From: Sphingobium sp. DEHP117
GTDB lineage: Bacteria > Pseudomonadota > Alphaproteobacteria > Sphingomonadales > Sphingomonadaceae
NCBI RefSeq assembly: GCF_030867385.1
Contig: NZ_JAPFBJ010000001.1
Location: forward strand, 186,001 to 250,000
Reading direction: 5' to 3'
Length of the DNA: 64,000 bases
This document shows positions 17,350-26,014 of this stretch, in pieces (the first letter of the stretch is position 1; each line of letters starts with the position of its first letter). Under the pieces are notes generated by a model, which had not been told where the DNA came from, made no database searches, and worked only from the letters and a program-made list of their open reading frames with translations. A program made the translations under genes and the position numbers.

Positions 17350-18582
17350 ATGGCGCTGATCGATCGCTTTCTCGAACGGCTCATCAAGCGGGGCACGCTC
17401 ACGCTCGTGCGCGCTGACGGGTCCACGCGCACATTCGGGCAGGCGGACGTGGCGTTTCCCAGCGTTACCATGCGCTTTGCCGATGCCAGCATCGGGCGAG
17501 ACATCGTGCTGAACCCGCGACTTGGCCTGGCCGAAGCCTATATGGATGGCCGGGTTACAGTGGATGATGACGACATCATGGGGCTGATCTCGCTGGCGCG
17601 CAGCAATGCGGCGTGGGAGAAGGCGGGCAGCTTGGATGGCGGAGGCCGGCTGCGCGGCGGGTTCCGCAAAATCTTTCGGACCCTCGCGCAACTCAACGCG
17701 CGCGCCGCCTCAAAAAAGAACGTCGCGCATCATTATGACCTCTCCGGCGCGCTCTACGATCTGTTTCTGGACAAGGACCGGCAATATAGCTGCGCCTATT
17801 GGGATGGCGATCATGACGACCTCGACCGGGCGCAGGAGGACAAAAAGGCGCACATCGCGGCCAAACTCGCGCTGAAGCCGGGAATGAAGGTGCTGGATAT
17901 CGGCTGCGGCTGGGGCGGCATGGCGCTCTATCTCCACCGGAGGTGCGGTGTCGACGTGACCGGCATCACGCTTTCGGAGGAGCAACTGGGAGTCGCCCGC
18001 CGCCGCGCGGAGGAAGCGGGCGTTGCCGAGCATGTCCGGTTCGAGCTGATCGACTATCGTGACATGAAGGGCAGCTTCGACCGCATCGTCTCGGTCGGCA
18101 TGTTCGAGCATGTCGGCGCCCCCAATTTCCGGGAGTTTTTTCGCTGCTGCCACAATCTCCTCACGCCAGAGGGCGTGATGCTGCTCCATACCATCGGGCG
18201 GATGGGCGGACCCGGCGCCACCGACGCCTTCACGCGCAAATATATCTTTCCCGGCGGCTATATCCCCGCCCTTTCGGAAATCGTGCAGGCCAGCGAACCC
18301 AACCGTCTGATGGTGACGGACGTCGAGAGCCTGCGCCTGCATTACGGGCGCACTTGCCGGGCGTGGTATGAGCGCTGCCGAGCCAGCCGATCGCAGATAG
18401 AGGCGCTGTATGACGCACGCTTCTATCGCATGTGGACCTTTTACCTCGCCGGGGCGGCGACGGTTTTCGAGCATGGGGGGATGCTGATCTATCAGCTTCA
18501 ATATGCACGTGACCGGCGAACCCTGCCGATTACGCGAGACTATATGGTGGCGGCGGAGGCGCAATTGCGCGCCCCCGCCTGA
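17350..18582 (+). CDS. Cyclopropane-fatty-acyl-phospholipid synthase
   Basis: A 410-residue CFA synthase-like methyltransferase. An N-terminal lipid-binding domain (NPRLGLAEAYMDGRVTVDD) precedes KNVAHHYDLSGALYDLFLDKDRQYSCAYW, the SAM motif VLDIGCGWGGMALYL (~180), VGMFEHVG and FPGGYIPALSE. Transfers a methylene group from SAM to cis double bonds of membrane phospholipid acyl chains. The ATG at 17350 is preceded by a G-rich stretch; the longer frame upstream runs into the promoter region. Convergent with the EF-hand gene. Confidence 0.94.
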   Translation: MALIDRFLERLIKRGTLTLVRADGSTRTFGQADVAFPSVTMRFADASIGRDIVLNPRLGLAEAYMDGRVTVDDDDIMGLISLARSNAAWEKAGSLDGGGRLRGGFRKIFRTLAQLNARAASKKNVAHHYDLSGALYDLFLDKDRQYSCAYWDGDHDDLDRAQEDKKAHIAAKLALKPGMKVLDIGCGWGGMALYLHRRCGVDVTGITLSEEQLGVARRRAEEAGVAEHVRFELIDYRDMKGSFDRIVSVGMFEHVGAPNFREFFRCCHNLLTPEGVMLLHTIGRMGGPGATDAFTRKYIFPGGYIPALSEIVQASEPNRLMVTDVESLRLHYGRTCRAWYERCRASRSQIEALYDARFYRMWTFYLAGAATVFEHGGMLIYQLQYARDRRTLPITRDYMVAAEAQLRAPA

Positions 18583-18594
18583 CTTCGGCTCGAC

Positions 18595-19194
18595 TCAGGA
18601 CTTGTCGCCCTTGGCGGCGCGCCAATCCTTCATCTTCGCTTTCATATAGTCCATGCGTTCGCCAGCGGTGACAGTGCCGTTCTTGTCGGCATCCATCGCA
18701 TCAAAGTGGGACGTCGCCGCGCTCGTCGCCTCTGCCTGGGTCACCTTGCCATCGTTATTCGCATCGGCCTTGTCGAACATCCGGTCGCCCATCTTCATGC
18801 CCATGCCCTTCATGCCATGGCCCATATGACCGGCGGGGCTTTTGCCCGCGTCATGATCGCCATGCCCTTGTGCCATTGGTCCGCGGCCACCACGATGACC
18901 GGCAAAGAATTCGTCCCGGCTGATCGAACCGTCGCCGTTGCTGTCCATCGCCTTGAAATGATCTTCCAGACGATCGGCCCGGCGCTCGTCCATGCTGGCT
19001 TTCGCCTCCTCCTTGGTCAGCGCGCCATCCTTGTTGGCGTCGGCCTTGGCGAAGTGATCCTTGACCATCGCCTCCATCTGCGCCCGCGTCATGTCGGGCT
19101 TCATCATCGGCATGGCGCCGCTTTGCGATATGGCAATTGCCGGGATGGCGAGGGCTAGGGCGGCGCCTCCGGCGATCAACAGGGTCTTCTTCAT
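18595..19194 (-). CDS. Secreted EF-hand calcium-binding protein
   Basis: A 199-residue protein with a cleavable signal peptide (MKKTLLIAGGAALALAIPAIAIS) and four EF-hand loops: DANKDGALTKEE (~50), DSNGDGSISRDE (~82), DANNDGKVTQAE (~148) and DADKNGTVTAGE (~172). A Gly/His/Met-rich linker separates the pairs (~95-135, many Met-Gly and His-Gly). Probably a periplasmic calcium binder; the Met/His linker might also bind metal. The start at 19194 is chosen because the signal peptide begins there. Divergent from the TetR gene. Confidence 0.88.
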   Translation of the reverse strand: MKKTLLIAGGAALALAIPAIAISQSGAMPMMKPDMTRAQMEAMVKDHFAKADANKDGALTKEEAKASMDERRADRLEDHFKAMDSNGDGSISRDEFFAGHRGGRGPMAQGHGDHDAGKSPAGHMGHGMKGMGMKMGDRMFDKADANNDGKVTQAEATSAATSHFDAMDADKNGTVTAGERMDYMKAKMKDWRAAKGDKS

Positions 19195-19322
19195 AGGTCC
19201 GTACTCCGCAATTATTACGCTATGGGCGCACACTACGCTCCGGCGGCTGCACCCGCGATGAACGGTAGTGCCGAGGGCAAAAAACCATGGCGCGCGTTAA
19301 CCAAATCTGTAAGGTCCGGGCC

Positions 19323-19961
19323 ATGAGCGAAGCCGCCTCCCTTGATGCCCCTGTAGTTGAGGCGGCCGCCCAAGCGCCGCCAAAGGCACGAGGGCGTCCG
19401 CGTGGGTTTGACACAACGTGGGCGATGGAGCAGGCGAGGGCGCTTTTTTACCTGCGCGGGTACGACCGTGTCACCCTCAACGACCTCACGAGCGCGATGG
19501 CGATAAACCCGCCGAGCTTCTACGCCGCCTTCGGCAACAAGGCGCTGCTGTTCATCCGCATTGCCGATGCCTATTCGCGCGCGCTGCTCGATGACATACG
19601 CGGCGCGTTCGAGGATGAGCCGACCTTGCCAGATGCGCTGGAGTCGATCCTTCTGTCGGCTGCCCGCCGCTTTGCCGCGCAGGAAGGGCAGGGGGGTTGC
19701 CTGATTCTGGAGGCGGCCAGCAATTGCTCGGATGCGGGCGTTACCGCGCATCTGCGCAAGGCGCGCCTCTCCATCGCTGCCGCGCTCTATCGCGGCATCT
19801 CGCGCACGGCGCCGGAGCGGGTGGTGGAGCTGACCGACCATGTCATGATGCTGCTCGCCGGATTTTCCGCGATGGGCCGCGACGGCATGGACGTGGAACG
19901 GCTGATGCGTGTCGCGGCGCGTGCGCTCCAGCCACTGTGCGACCCTTCCGAGCGCCTTTAA
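19323..19961 (+). CDS. TetR/AcrR-family transcriptional regulator
   Basis: A 212-residue regulator (start 19323, MSEAASLDAP, with AAGG 8 nt upstream; 19287 is an alternative). N-terminal helix-turn-helix around residues 40-85: ARALFYLRGYDRVTLNDLTSAMAINPPSFYAAFGNKALLF. The effector domain (GCLILEAASNCSDAGVTAHLRK) resembles TetR_C proteins of YcdC type. The target cannot be read from sequence; neighbours are the divergent EF-hand gene and the downstream GDT1-type transporter 16 bp away, which may share its transcript. Confidence 0.86.
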   Translation: MSEAASLDAPVVEAAAQAPPKARGRPRGFDTTWAMEQARALFYLRGYDRVTLNDLTSAMAINPPSFYAAFGNKALLFIRIADAYSRALLDDIRGAFEDEPTLPDALESILLSAARRFAAQEGQGGCLILEAASNCSDAGVTAHLRKARLSIAAALYRGISRTAPERVVELTDHVMMLLAGFSAMGRDGMDVERLMRVAARALQPLCDPSERL

Positions 19962-19977
19962 GGGTTCTCCCCGACTC

Positions 19978-20559
19978 ATGAATATCATCCTCACCTCTAC
20001 CGCGCTGGTGGCGCTTGCCGAAATGGGCGACAAGACGCAGCTTCTCGCCATCCTGCTCGCCACCCGCTTTCGCAAGCCGTGGCCGATCATCGCGGGCATC
20101 TTTGCGGCGACGCTGCTCAATCATTTCCTTGCAGCATTGGTGGGGCATGGCGTGGCGGAGCTGCTCGACAGCCCTGCCTTCCGGATTGCCGTCGCGCTGG
20201 GATTTGTCGCCATGGGCCTGTGGACGCTGATCCCGGACAAGATGGACGACAATCTGAAGACGCCGGGCAGTGCGAGTGTGTTTCTCTCCACCGCTATCGC
20301 CTTTTTCCTCGTCGAGATGGGCGACAAGACCCAGATCGCCACCGTCGCCATGGGTGCGCAGTTTGGCCATACAATAAGCGAGGTCGCACTGGTCACGCTT
20401 GGGACCACGCTGGGCATGATGATCGCGAACGTGCCGGCCGTGCTGCTGGGCGAGGCGCTGGTGAAGAAGGTGCCGCTGGCGCTCATGCGCCGGATCGCTG
20501 CCGCGCTGTTCACCGGTCTGGGGCTCTGGATGCTGGGCGGCGCGCTTCATTGGTGGTGA
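19978..20559 (+). CDS. GDT1/TMEM165-family cation transporter
   Basis: A 193-residue membrane protein with six predicted helices in two homologous halves. Each half carries the family signature ExGDK(T/S)Q: ALAEMGDKTQLLAILLATRF (~10-30) and FLVEMGDKTQIATVAMGAQF (~107-127). Bacterial members export Mn2+, and eukaryotic ones move Mn2+/Ca2+; the ion here is inferred. No Mn riboswitch-like leader is seen. Follows the TetR gene closely and precedes argG. Confidence 0.88.
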   Translation: MNIILTSTALVALAEMGDKTQLLAILLATRFRKPWPIIAGIFAATLLNHFLAALVGHGVAELLDSPAFRIAVALGFVAMGLWTLIPDKMDDNLKTPGSASVFLSTAIAFFLVEMGDKTQIATVAMGAQFGHTISEVALVTLGTTLGMMIANVPAVLLGEALVKKVPLALMRRIAAALFTGLGLWMLGGALHWW

Positions 20560-20627
20560 GTGTTGCGATTCGCGCGCATCGCTGTTAGGCGCGCGACCGA
20601 TCATTCCTTCGCTGTGAAAGTGCCCCG

Positions 20628-21845
20628 ATGTCCGAAAAGATAAACCGTGTCGTCCTTGCTTATTCCGGCGGCCTCGACACCAGCGTGATCCTGAAATGGC
20701 TTCAGCAGACCTACCAATGCGAAGTGGTGACGTTCACCGCAGACCTTGGCCAGGGCGAGGAGCTGGAACCCGCGCGCGCCAAGGCGCAGCTGATGGGCGT
20801 GAAGGACGAGCATATCTTCATCGACGATCTGCGCGAGGAATTCGTGCGCGACTATGTGTTCCCGATGATGCGCAGCAATGCGCTTTACGAGGGGCTGTAC
20901 TTGCTCGGAACCAGCATCGCCCGTCCGCTGATCGCCAAGCGCCAGATCGAGATCGCGCAGCAGGTGGGGGCCGACGCCGTTTCCCACGGCGCGACCGGCA
21001 AGGGCAATGACCAGGTGCGGTTCGAGCTGGGCTATTACGCGCTTCAGCCCGATATCAAGGTGATCGCGCCGTGGCGCGAGTGGGACTTGACCAGCCGCAC
21101 CGCGCTGATCGAGTTCGCCGAAAAGCACCAGATCCCGGTGCCGAAAGACAAGCGCGGCGAAGCGCCTTTCTCGACCGACGCCAATATGCTCCACACCTCT
21201 TCGGAAGGGAAGGTGCTGGAAGACCCATGGGAAGAGACGCCGGACTTCGTCTATTCCCGCACGGTGAACCCCGAAGACGCGCCGGACGCGCCCGAATATA
21301 TCACGATCGAATTCGAGCGCGGTGACGGCGTCGCGGTGAATGGCGAGGCCATGTCGCCTGCCACCCTGCTGGAGACGCTCAACGGCTATGGCCGCAAGCA
21401 CGGCATCGGCCGCCTCGATCTCGTCGAGAACCGCTTTGTCGGCATGAAGTCTCGCGGCATGTATGAGACGCCCGGAGGCACCATCTATCACCTCGCCCAC
21501 CGGGGGATCGAGCAGATCACCCTCGATCGCGGCGCCGCGCACCTCAAGGATGAGCTAGCGCCGAAATATGCCGAGCTGATCTACAACGGCTTCTGGTTCT
21601 CGCCCGAGCGCGAGATGCTGCAGGCCGCTATCGACTATAGCCAGGAGAAAGTGTCCGGCACCGTGCGGCTCAAGCTCTACAAGGGTAGTGTTCAGGTTGT
21701 CGGCCGCAAATCGCCCAATACGCTGTATAGCGAGAAGGTCGTTACTTTCGAGGACGATGCGGGCGCCTACGATCAGCGCGATGCGGCGGGGTTCATCAAG
21801 CTTAACGCGCTAAGGCTGCGTTTGCTCGGCAGGCGTGGCCGTTGA
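20628..21845 (+). CDS. argG: Argininosuccinate synthase
   Basis: A 405-residue enzyme with the N-type PP-loop [15 protein letters not shown] (~11-25), [12 protein letters not shown], and citrulline/aspartate-binding segments [19 protein letters not shown] and [11 protein letters not shown]. Catalyses ATP-dependent condensation of citrulline and aspartate in arginine biosynthesis. The last ~12 codons overlap the 3' end of a small opposite-strand gene by 36 bp; the tail [14 protein letters not shown] is basic. Confidence 0.97.
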   Translation: MSEKINRVVLAYSGGLDTSVILKWLQQTYQCEVVTFTADLGQGEELEPARAKAQLMGVKDEHIFIDDLREEFVRDYVFPMMRSNALYEGLYLLGTSIARPLIAKRQIEIAQQVGADAVSHGATGKGNDQVRFELGYYALQPDIKVIAPWREWDLTSRTALIEFAEKHQIPVPKDKRGEAPFSTDANMLHTSSEGKVLEDPWEETPDFVYSRTVNPEDAPDAPEYITIEFERGDGVAVNGEAMSPATLLETLNGYGRKHGIGRLDLVENRFVGMKSRGMYETPGGTIYHLAHRGIEQITLDRGAAHLKDELAPKYAELIYNGFWFSPEREMLQAAIDYSQEKVSGTVRLKLYKGSVQVVGRKSPNTLYSEKVVTFEDDAGAYDQRDAAGFIKLNALRLRLLGRRGR

Positions 21846-22007
21846 GATAGTCTGCGTCTCCTCGCCTGTGCTGCCGCCACCCCAGAAATAGACAGCGATG
21901 AAGGCGAGCACGATCAGCGCCAGCGAAATCGCGAGCACGTAGCGGACATTTTGGCGCGTGGCGCCTGAACGGGCGGCCTCCGCTTCGATATGACGTTCCT
22001 GTTCCAT
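21810..22007 (-). CDS. Small single-pass membrane protein
   Basis: A 65-residue protein: cytoplasmic N-terminus [20 protein letters not shown], one strong transmembrane helix ([19 protein letters not shown], ~22-40), then a Gly/Thr/Gln-rich tail. The start is supported by GAAGGAG about 6 nt upstream of ATG 22007. No function recognised. It overlaps the argG 3' end on the opposite strand by 36 bp and is divergent from the methyltransferase-like gene at 22114. Confidence 0.7.
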   Translation of the reverse strand: MEQERHIEAEAARSGATRQNVRYVLAISLALIVLAFIAVYFWGGGSTGEETQTISTATPAEQTQP

Positions 22008-22113
22008 GACAAGCTCCTTCGAGGCGGTCAACGAGCCGCGCAAGGATACGTTCCGGCCCCCCATGGGACTTGCACTTAACCCTATATTCCGCTTTTTGGG
22101 CGATAGTCGGCCT

Positions 22114-23403
22114 ATGAACGCTGTGGACAGCCCCTCTGAAACCGCGCCATCGCGGTGCCCTCCATCCGCCGTCAGCCATGGCGTAGGCGTGGCGGGGCTG
22201 ACCGGGCTGGCGATCTGGACTGCGGTGGCCTGGCGCTATGGCATGGATGGCCCGCATGCCGGGATTACCGCCGTGCTCGCCTGCGGGGTGCCGATGGTGT
22301 TGTGGTCGCTGCTCGTCGACAAGGTGCACCGCAACCCATCGACGGGCATTGACTGGCGCGGCAACCTGCGCACCCGCCGCGAGGCGCTGGACATCTCCAT
22401 CGTCAAGCTGGCGGGCCTGTGGGCGACATGGGCCGCGATCGCGCTCTTCTATGGCACCGCCCGCTGGTATTGGGAGGGGAACTACAGCTACACGATGGCG
22501 CTGTTGACCTGGGCCGTCGTCCCCCTTGTGCTAGTCTCCATACCCTATGTCATCTGGCTGGACCGCCGCCTCGTCGATCCAAAGGACGGCGCCTACGCTT
22601 TCGGACAGTGGATCATCGGCGGCGCGGCGGGCAAGCCGGCGGAGGGTGCGATCGGCGATCACTTGCGCGCCTGGGGTGTGAAGGCGTTCTTCCTTGCCTT
22701 CATGCTCTCGATCACGCCCGCCAACTTCGCCACCGTGATCGGCTGGCGCATGGCCGACCCGCTCTCCGGCCCGGTCGCGCTTGCGAGTTTCCTCATCGCC
22801 ATCCTGTTTCTGATCGACGTAGCCTTCGCGACCATCGGCTATATGCTGACCATGAAGCCACTCGATGCCCATATCCGCAGCGCCAACCCGCATGTCGCGG
22901 GGTGGGTCGCGGCGTTGATCTGCTATCCGCCGTTCGTATTGATGGGCGGCGGCGGCCCGCTCGATTATCATCGCGGCACGGCGGAATGGAGCCACTGGCT
23001 GGCGGCCCATCCGGCTCTGCTTTGGTTATGGGGCGGGCTGCTGGTGACGCTCACGGCCATTTATGCCTGGGCGACGGTGGCGTTCGGGCTGCGTTTCTCC
23101 AACCTCACGCATCGCGGCATCCTCACCCACGGGCCCTATCGGCTGAGCCGCCACCCGGCCTATCTCTCCAAGAACCTGTTCTGGTGGTGCTCGGTGCTGC
23201 CGTTTCTCTCGGTGAACGGCAGTTGGCTGGAGGCGGTGCGCAACTGTGCGCTGCTCGGCATCACCAGCGCCGTCTATTACTGGCGCGCGCGCACGGAAGA
23301 ACAGCATCTGGGCGAAGACCCGGACTATCGCGCCTACCACCGCTGGATGGGGGAGCACGGCGCCGTGCCGCGCCTGTTCGACTGGATAGCCGGGCGGAGA
23401 TAA
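22114..23403 (+). CDS. Isoprenylcysteine-carboxyl-methyltransferase-like membrane protein
   Basis: A 429-residue polytopic protein with about nine hydrophobic segments. The C-terminal third carries the ICMT/PEMT-like signature: FGLRFSNLTHRGILTHGPYRLSRHPAYLSKNLFWW (~330-365) and YWRARTEEQHLGEDPDYRAYHRWM near the end, which bind SAM and the lipid substrate in the family. The N-terminal two thirds are longer than usual and may add substrate-binding helices. Start at 22114 (MNAVDSPSE). The substrate is unknown. Confidence 0.78.
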   Translation: MNAVDSPSETAPSRCPPSAVSHGVGVAGLTGLAIWTAVAWRYGMDGPHAGITAVLACGVPMVLWSLLVDKVHRNPSTGIDWRGNLRTRREALDISIVKLAGLWATWAAIALFYGTARWYWEGNYSYTMALLTWAVVPLVLVSIPYVIWLDRRLVDPKDGAYAFGQWIIGGAAGKPAEGAIGDHLRAWGVKAFFLAFMLSITPANFATVIGWRMADPLSGPVALASFLIAILFLIDVAFATIGYMLTMKPLDAHIRSANPHVAGWVAALICYPPFVLMGGGGPLDYHRGTAEWSHWLAAHPALLWLWGGLLVTLTAIYAWATVAFGLRFSNLTHRGILTHGPYRLSRHPAYLSKNLFWWCSVLPFLSVNGSWLEAVRNCALLGITSAVYYWRARTEEQHLGEDPDYRAYHRWMGEHGAVPRLFDWIAGRR

Positions 23404-23413
23404 GGCAGACCGC

Positions 23414-23707
23414 TTATTCCTCCAGCATCGCGTTGATCGCGCGGGCGAGGGCGAAGTCACGCTCGCTGACCCCGCCTGCGTCATGAGTCGTCAGCCAGAT
23501 GTCGAGCCGGTTGTAGACATTGCTCCATTCGGGGTGATGATCGGCCTGCTCCGCCGCCAGCGCAATCCGCGTCATCAACGCGAAGGCAGATGCGAAATCC
23601 TTGAGCCGCAACTGCCGATACAGCGCCCCGCGCGTGGCATCCAGCGTCCAGCCCGGCACTTCGCCCAACCGCTCTGTCACCCGCGCTTCATCCAGTGCCG
23701 CCACCAT
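23414..23707 (-). CDS. phhB: 4a-hydroxytetrahydrobiopterin dehydratase
   Basis: A 97-residue pterin-4a-carbinolamine dehydratase of typical length: WTLDATRGALYRQLRLKDFASAFALMTRIALAAEQADHHPEWSNVYNRLDIWLTTHDAGGVSERD region with the catalytic EQADHHPEWSNVYN motif (~53-66) and TTHDAGG. Recycles the oxidised pterin cofactor after aromatic amino-acid hydroxylation. Convergent with the preceding methyltransferase-like gene. Confidence 0.95.
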   Translation of the reverse strand: MVAALDEARVTERLGEVPGWTLDATRGALYRQLRLKDFASAFALMTRIALAAEQADHHPEWSNVYNRLDIWLTTHDAGGVSERDFALARAINAMLEE

Positions 23708-23812
23708 GTCTCTCTCCTTGCAACACCCGTGCGGGCATTAAAGCCCCGATGCCCTGTTGCGTCCAGCGGCTTTTCAGGCTAGCAGCCGCCTTCCCGCATT
23801 TGACGCGATCGA

Positions 23813-23886
23813 GGCCCGATGGCGGAGTGGTGACGCAGCGGACTGCAAATCCGTATACGCCGGTTCGATTCCGGCTCGGGCCTCCA
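23813..23886 (+). tRNA. tRNA-Cys (anticodon GCA)
   Basis: A 74-nt cloverleaf with encoded CCA. The acceptor stem GGCCCGA pairs with TCGGGCC, the discriminator is U (as in tRNA-Cys), the anticodon loop is CTGCAAA with GCA at 23845-23847, and the T arm is GCCGGTTCGATTCCGGC. Its 3' half provides the attachment site of the island; the gene itself stays intact. Confidence 0.96.
23864..23879 (+). repeat. attL core: 3' end of tRNA-Cys
   Basis: TTCGATTCCGGCTCGG inside the T arm/acceptor part of tRNA-Cys; identical 16-mer at 50085-50100. TCCATTT also follows both copies after a 3-nt difference. Confidence 0.82.
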
Positions 23887-23965
23887 TTTCTGCTTCCAGA
23901 GGCGTCCAAGAACGTCCACGGAATGGCTGTTTTCCGTACTTTTTTATGGTATAGCTGGCCACGTT

Positions 23966-24004
23966 AGTTCGGTCGGTTCCACCTGCATCCAAGCACATTG
24001 ATGG
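23966..24004 (+). repeat. Second direct repeat between tRNA-Cys and integrase
   Basis: A ~39-bp stretch starting AGTTCGGTCGGTTCC that recurs with a few mismatches at 50120-50158, outside the right attachment repeat. Probably an integrase arm or core region left from another, related element. Confidence 0.6.
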
Positions 24005-24013
24005 TACAGATGA

Positions 24014-24046
24014 TGGACCGAGCTCCGAACGAAGTTCGAAGGTCCA
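24014..24046. promoter_or_regulatory. Inverted repeat overlapping the integrase leader
   Basis: TGGACC (24014-24019) pairs with GGTCCA (24041-24046), and CGAAC (24026-24030) with GTTCG (24034-24038). The integrase Shine-Dalgarno GAAGG (24038-24042) lies within the structure, 8 nt before the ATG. Could be an integrase/excisionase site or a translation-control hairpin. Confidence 0.45.
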
Positions 24047-24049
24047 TCA

Positions 24050-25300
24050 ATGCCCCAAAGCGAGAAACGCCGAACAGGACTCACCGCAAATGCAGTGAAG
24101 CACGCGAGGCCGAGAGAGACTGCCTACAAGCTGTCGGATCGCGACGGCTTGTACTTGCTCGTTAAACCGTCCGGTGTCCGCTACTGGAGGATGAACTATC
24201 GCTTCAATGGCCAGCAACGAACTCTGTCATTTGGCCGATGGCCGGAGATTTTATTGAGCGATGCGCGAGAGATGCTGCTGGAAGCTCGTCGCCAGCTTGC
24301 CAAGGGGCTTGATCCCTTCGAACAGGCAAAGCTCGACAAGATTGCTCAGTCGATAGCGGCCACGAACACGTTCGAAGCGGTAGCCAAGGAGTGGCTCGAA
24401 AAGATCGAGAAGGAAGGCTTAGCAGCGATTACGTTAAAGAAAGCCCGTTGGCTCCTGGAGCAGACCTATCCGGCATTGGGCAAGCGTCCCATCTCCGCGA
24501 TCACCGCCCAAGAATTGCTGCTGGTCCTCAAAAAGGTGGAAGCCTCCAAACGTTATGACACTGCCAACCGCATTCGAAGCACTTGCAGCCAGGTCTTTCG
24601 CTACGCCATCGCCACAGCCCGTGCTGAACGAGATATCTGCAGCGATTTGCGCGGCGCGCTCGTCACTGCGCGTACCAATCACCGCGCCGCTATCACGACG
24701 CCAACAGAGGCAGGCGGGCTGCTTCGTGCCTTAGAAGATTATGACGGAAACGCGCTGACGCGGATTGCACTACGCCTTCTCCCGCATGTGTTTGTACGTC
24801 CGGGAGAACTACGGTGGGCAGAATGGAGAGATTTCGACATCGAAAAGGCGGTCTGGACGATCCCGGACTATAAGATGAAGATGCGTCGTCCTCACGCGGT
24901 GCCCTTATCTAAGCAGGCCTTGGCGATCATTGCCGAGATCGAACATGACGCCAGTTATAGCAGCTTTCTTTTTCCGTCTCTCCGCGCACTTGATCGGCCT
25001 ATGTCCGATAACACGATCAACGCGGCGCTGCGTCGCCTTGGTTTTAGCAAGGATCAGATGACGGGCCATGGCTTCCGCGCCATGGCCGCCACCCTGCTGA
25101 ACGAAATGGGCACATGGAATCCTGATGCGATTGAGCGCCAGCTGGCGCATGCTGACGGCAATTCCATCCGCCGCGCTTATGCGCGTGGCCAATATTGGGA
25201 TGAGCGCGTGAGGATGATGCAGCACTGGTCAGATTACCTCGACCAGTTGCGCGCGGGAGCGACCATTTTGCGTCCAAAGTTCGGACACAGTGGATCGTGA
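24050..25300 (+). CDS. int: P4-type tyrosine integrase of the island
   Basis: A 416-residue site-specific recombinase. An N-terminal DUF4102-type arm-binding domain (LSDRDGLYLLVKPSGVRYWRMNYRF, ~27-51) and core-binding domain (FEAVAKEWLEK) are followed by a catalytic domain. Arg sits in FVRPGELRWAEW (~252), the His-x-x-Arg equivalent in GHGFRAMAATLL (~342) and His/Tyr in RQLAHADGNSIRRAYARGQYW (~365-383). It faces away from the intact tRNA-Cys, 163 bp downstream of it, the standard arrangement for P4-like integrases using a tRNA 3' end. Responsible for integration and, with an excisionase, excision. Confidence 0.93.
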   Translation: MPQSEKRRTGLTANAVKHARPRETAYKLSDRDGLYLLVKPSGVRYWRMNYRFNGQQRTLSFGRWPEILLSDAREMLLEARRQLAKGLDPFEQAKLDKIAQSIAATNTFEAVAKEWLEKIEKEGLAAITLKKARWLLEQTYPALGKRPISAITAQELLLVLKKVEASKRYDTANRIRSTCSQVFRYAIATARAERDICSDLRGALVTARTNHRAAITTPTEAGGLLRALEDYDGNALTRIALRLLPHVFVRPGELRWAEWRDFDIEKAVWTIPDYKMKMRRPHAVPLSKQALAIIAEIEHDASYSSFLFPSLRALDRPMSDNTINAALRRLGFSKDQMTGHGFRAMAATLLNEMGTWNPDAIERQLAHADGNSIRRAYARGQYWDERVRMMQHWSDYLDQLRAGATILRPKFGHSGS

Positions 25301-25329
25301 TCGAATGAACAGAGCGAGCAGGATCAAGT

Positions 25330-25521
25330 CTAGCTAGGCTTTTCTCCGCTCAGCAACGCCTCGATCGAAGCGACGCGGATGAGTGTCATGCTGCCGATCT
25401 TGACGGTCTCAAGCTTGCCCTCGGCGATGAGCAGGTAAAGCTTGGAGCGTCCGATGCCGGTCATACGGCAGGCATCCTTGATCCGTACGGTGATCGGCGA
25501 CGGCGAGGGATCGAGGCTCAT
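25330..25521 (-). CDS. AlpA/excisionase-like helix-turn-helix protein
   Basis: A 63-residue DNA-binding protein: ITVRIKDACRMTGIGRSKLYLLIAEGKLETVKIGS, a MerR/excisionase-like winged helix, ending RVASIEALLSGEKPS. Such proteins control excision or transcription of integrase genes in P4-like elements. Its ATG overlaps the stop of the ribbon-helix-helix gene by 4 bp, so both are coupled. Convergent with the integrase. Confidence 0.85.
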   Translation of the reverse strand: MSLDPSPSPITVRIKDACRMTGIGRSKLYLLIAEGKLETVKIGSMTLIRVASIEALLSGEKPS

Positions 25522-25934
25522 GACTGCTCCTCCTGCTTGGCGAGCGCGGCTGCTTCGCCGCTGTCGGCTCGCATGAGCCGCTGCTCGACCAGCTTCATGA
25601 AGCTGAGATAGCGGGTCCGCCCGAGGCGCGCCGTGTCGCTGTCGAACGGCGGTTGATGTGCGACCAGCGTCAGCTGATGCCGGATAAACAGTCCCAGCAT
25701 CTCGGTCAGCGCATCGACCTTGCGCTCAAGCCGCTCGGTCGTGCGGTTCTGACGGTCGAGCCGAGGGCCGAAGCGCTGGTCGAGTTCCTGCGCGCCCTTG
25801 CGGTCGAGCCAGGCACTGAGCGCGTCGGTCAGGATCTGTGTCTTCGATGTGCCAGGGCTGGTGGTCAGCGCGTCCAGCTTTGCCGATAGGTCATCGGGCA
25901 GGTAGAATTGGTGACGGGTCTTGAACGTCTTCAT
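25518..25934 (-). CDS. Ribbon-helix-helix (CopG-like) mobilization accessory protein
   Basis: A 138-residue protein beginning MKTFKTRHQFYLPDDLSAKLDALTTSPGTSKTQILTDALSAWL region: a ribbon-helix-helix fold in residues ~5-48, then a coiled-coil-prone region rich in Arg/Glu (RLDRQNRTTERLERKVDALTEML, ~63-85). Encoded between the relaxase and the AlpA-like gene, it is likely the relaxosome accessory or regulator of the mob genes. The start at 25934 is the family-like N-terminus; the longer frame upstream is non-homologous. Confidence 0.8.
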   Translation of the reverse strand: MKTFKTRHQFYLPDDLSAKLDALTTSPGTSKTQILTDALSAWLDRKGAQELDQRFGPRLDRQNRTTERLERKVDALTEMLGLFIRHQLTLVAHQPPFDSDTARLGRTRYLSFMKLVEQRLMRADSGEAAALAKQEEQS

Positions 25935-26014
25935 GACGCGCAGGATCGGATATCCTGCACCCGGCTGACAGGGGCTTTCTGGTGCATCTCGACGCATATG
26001 GAGGGACGACCCGG

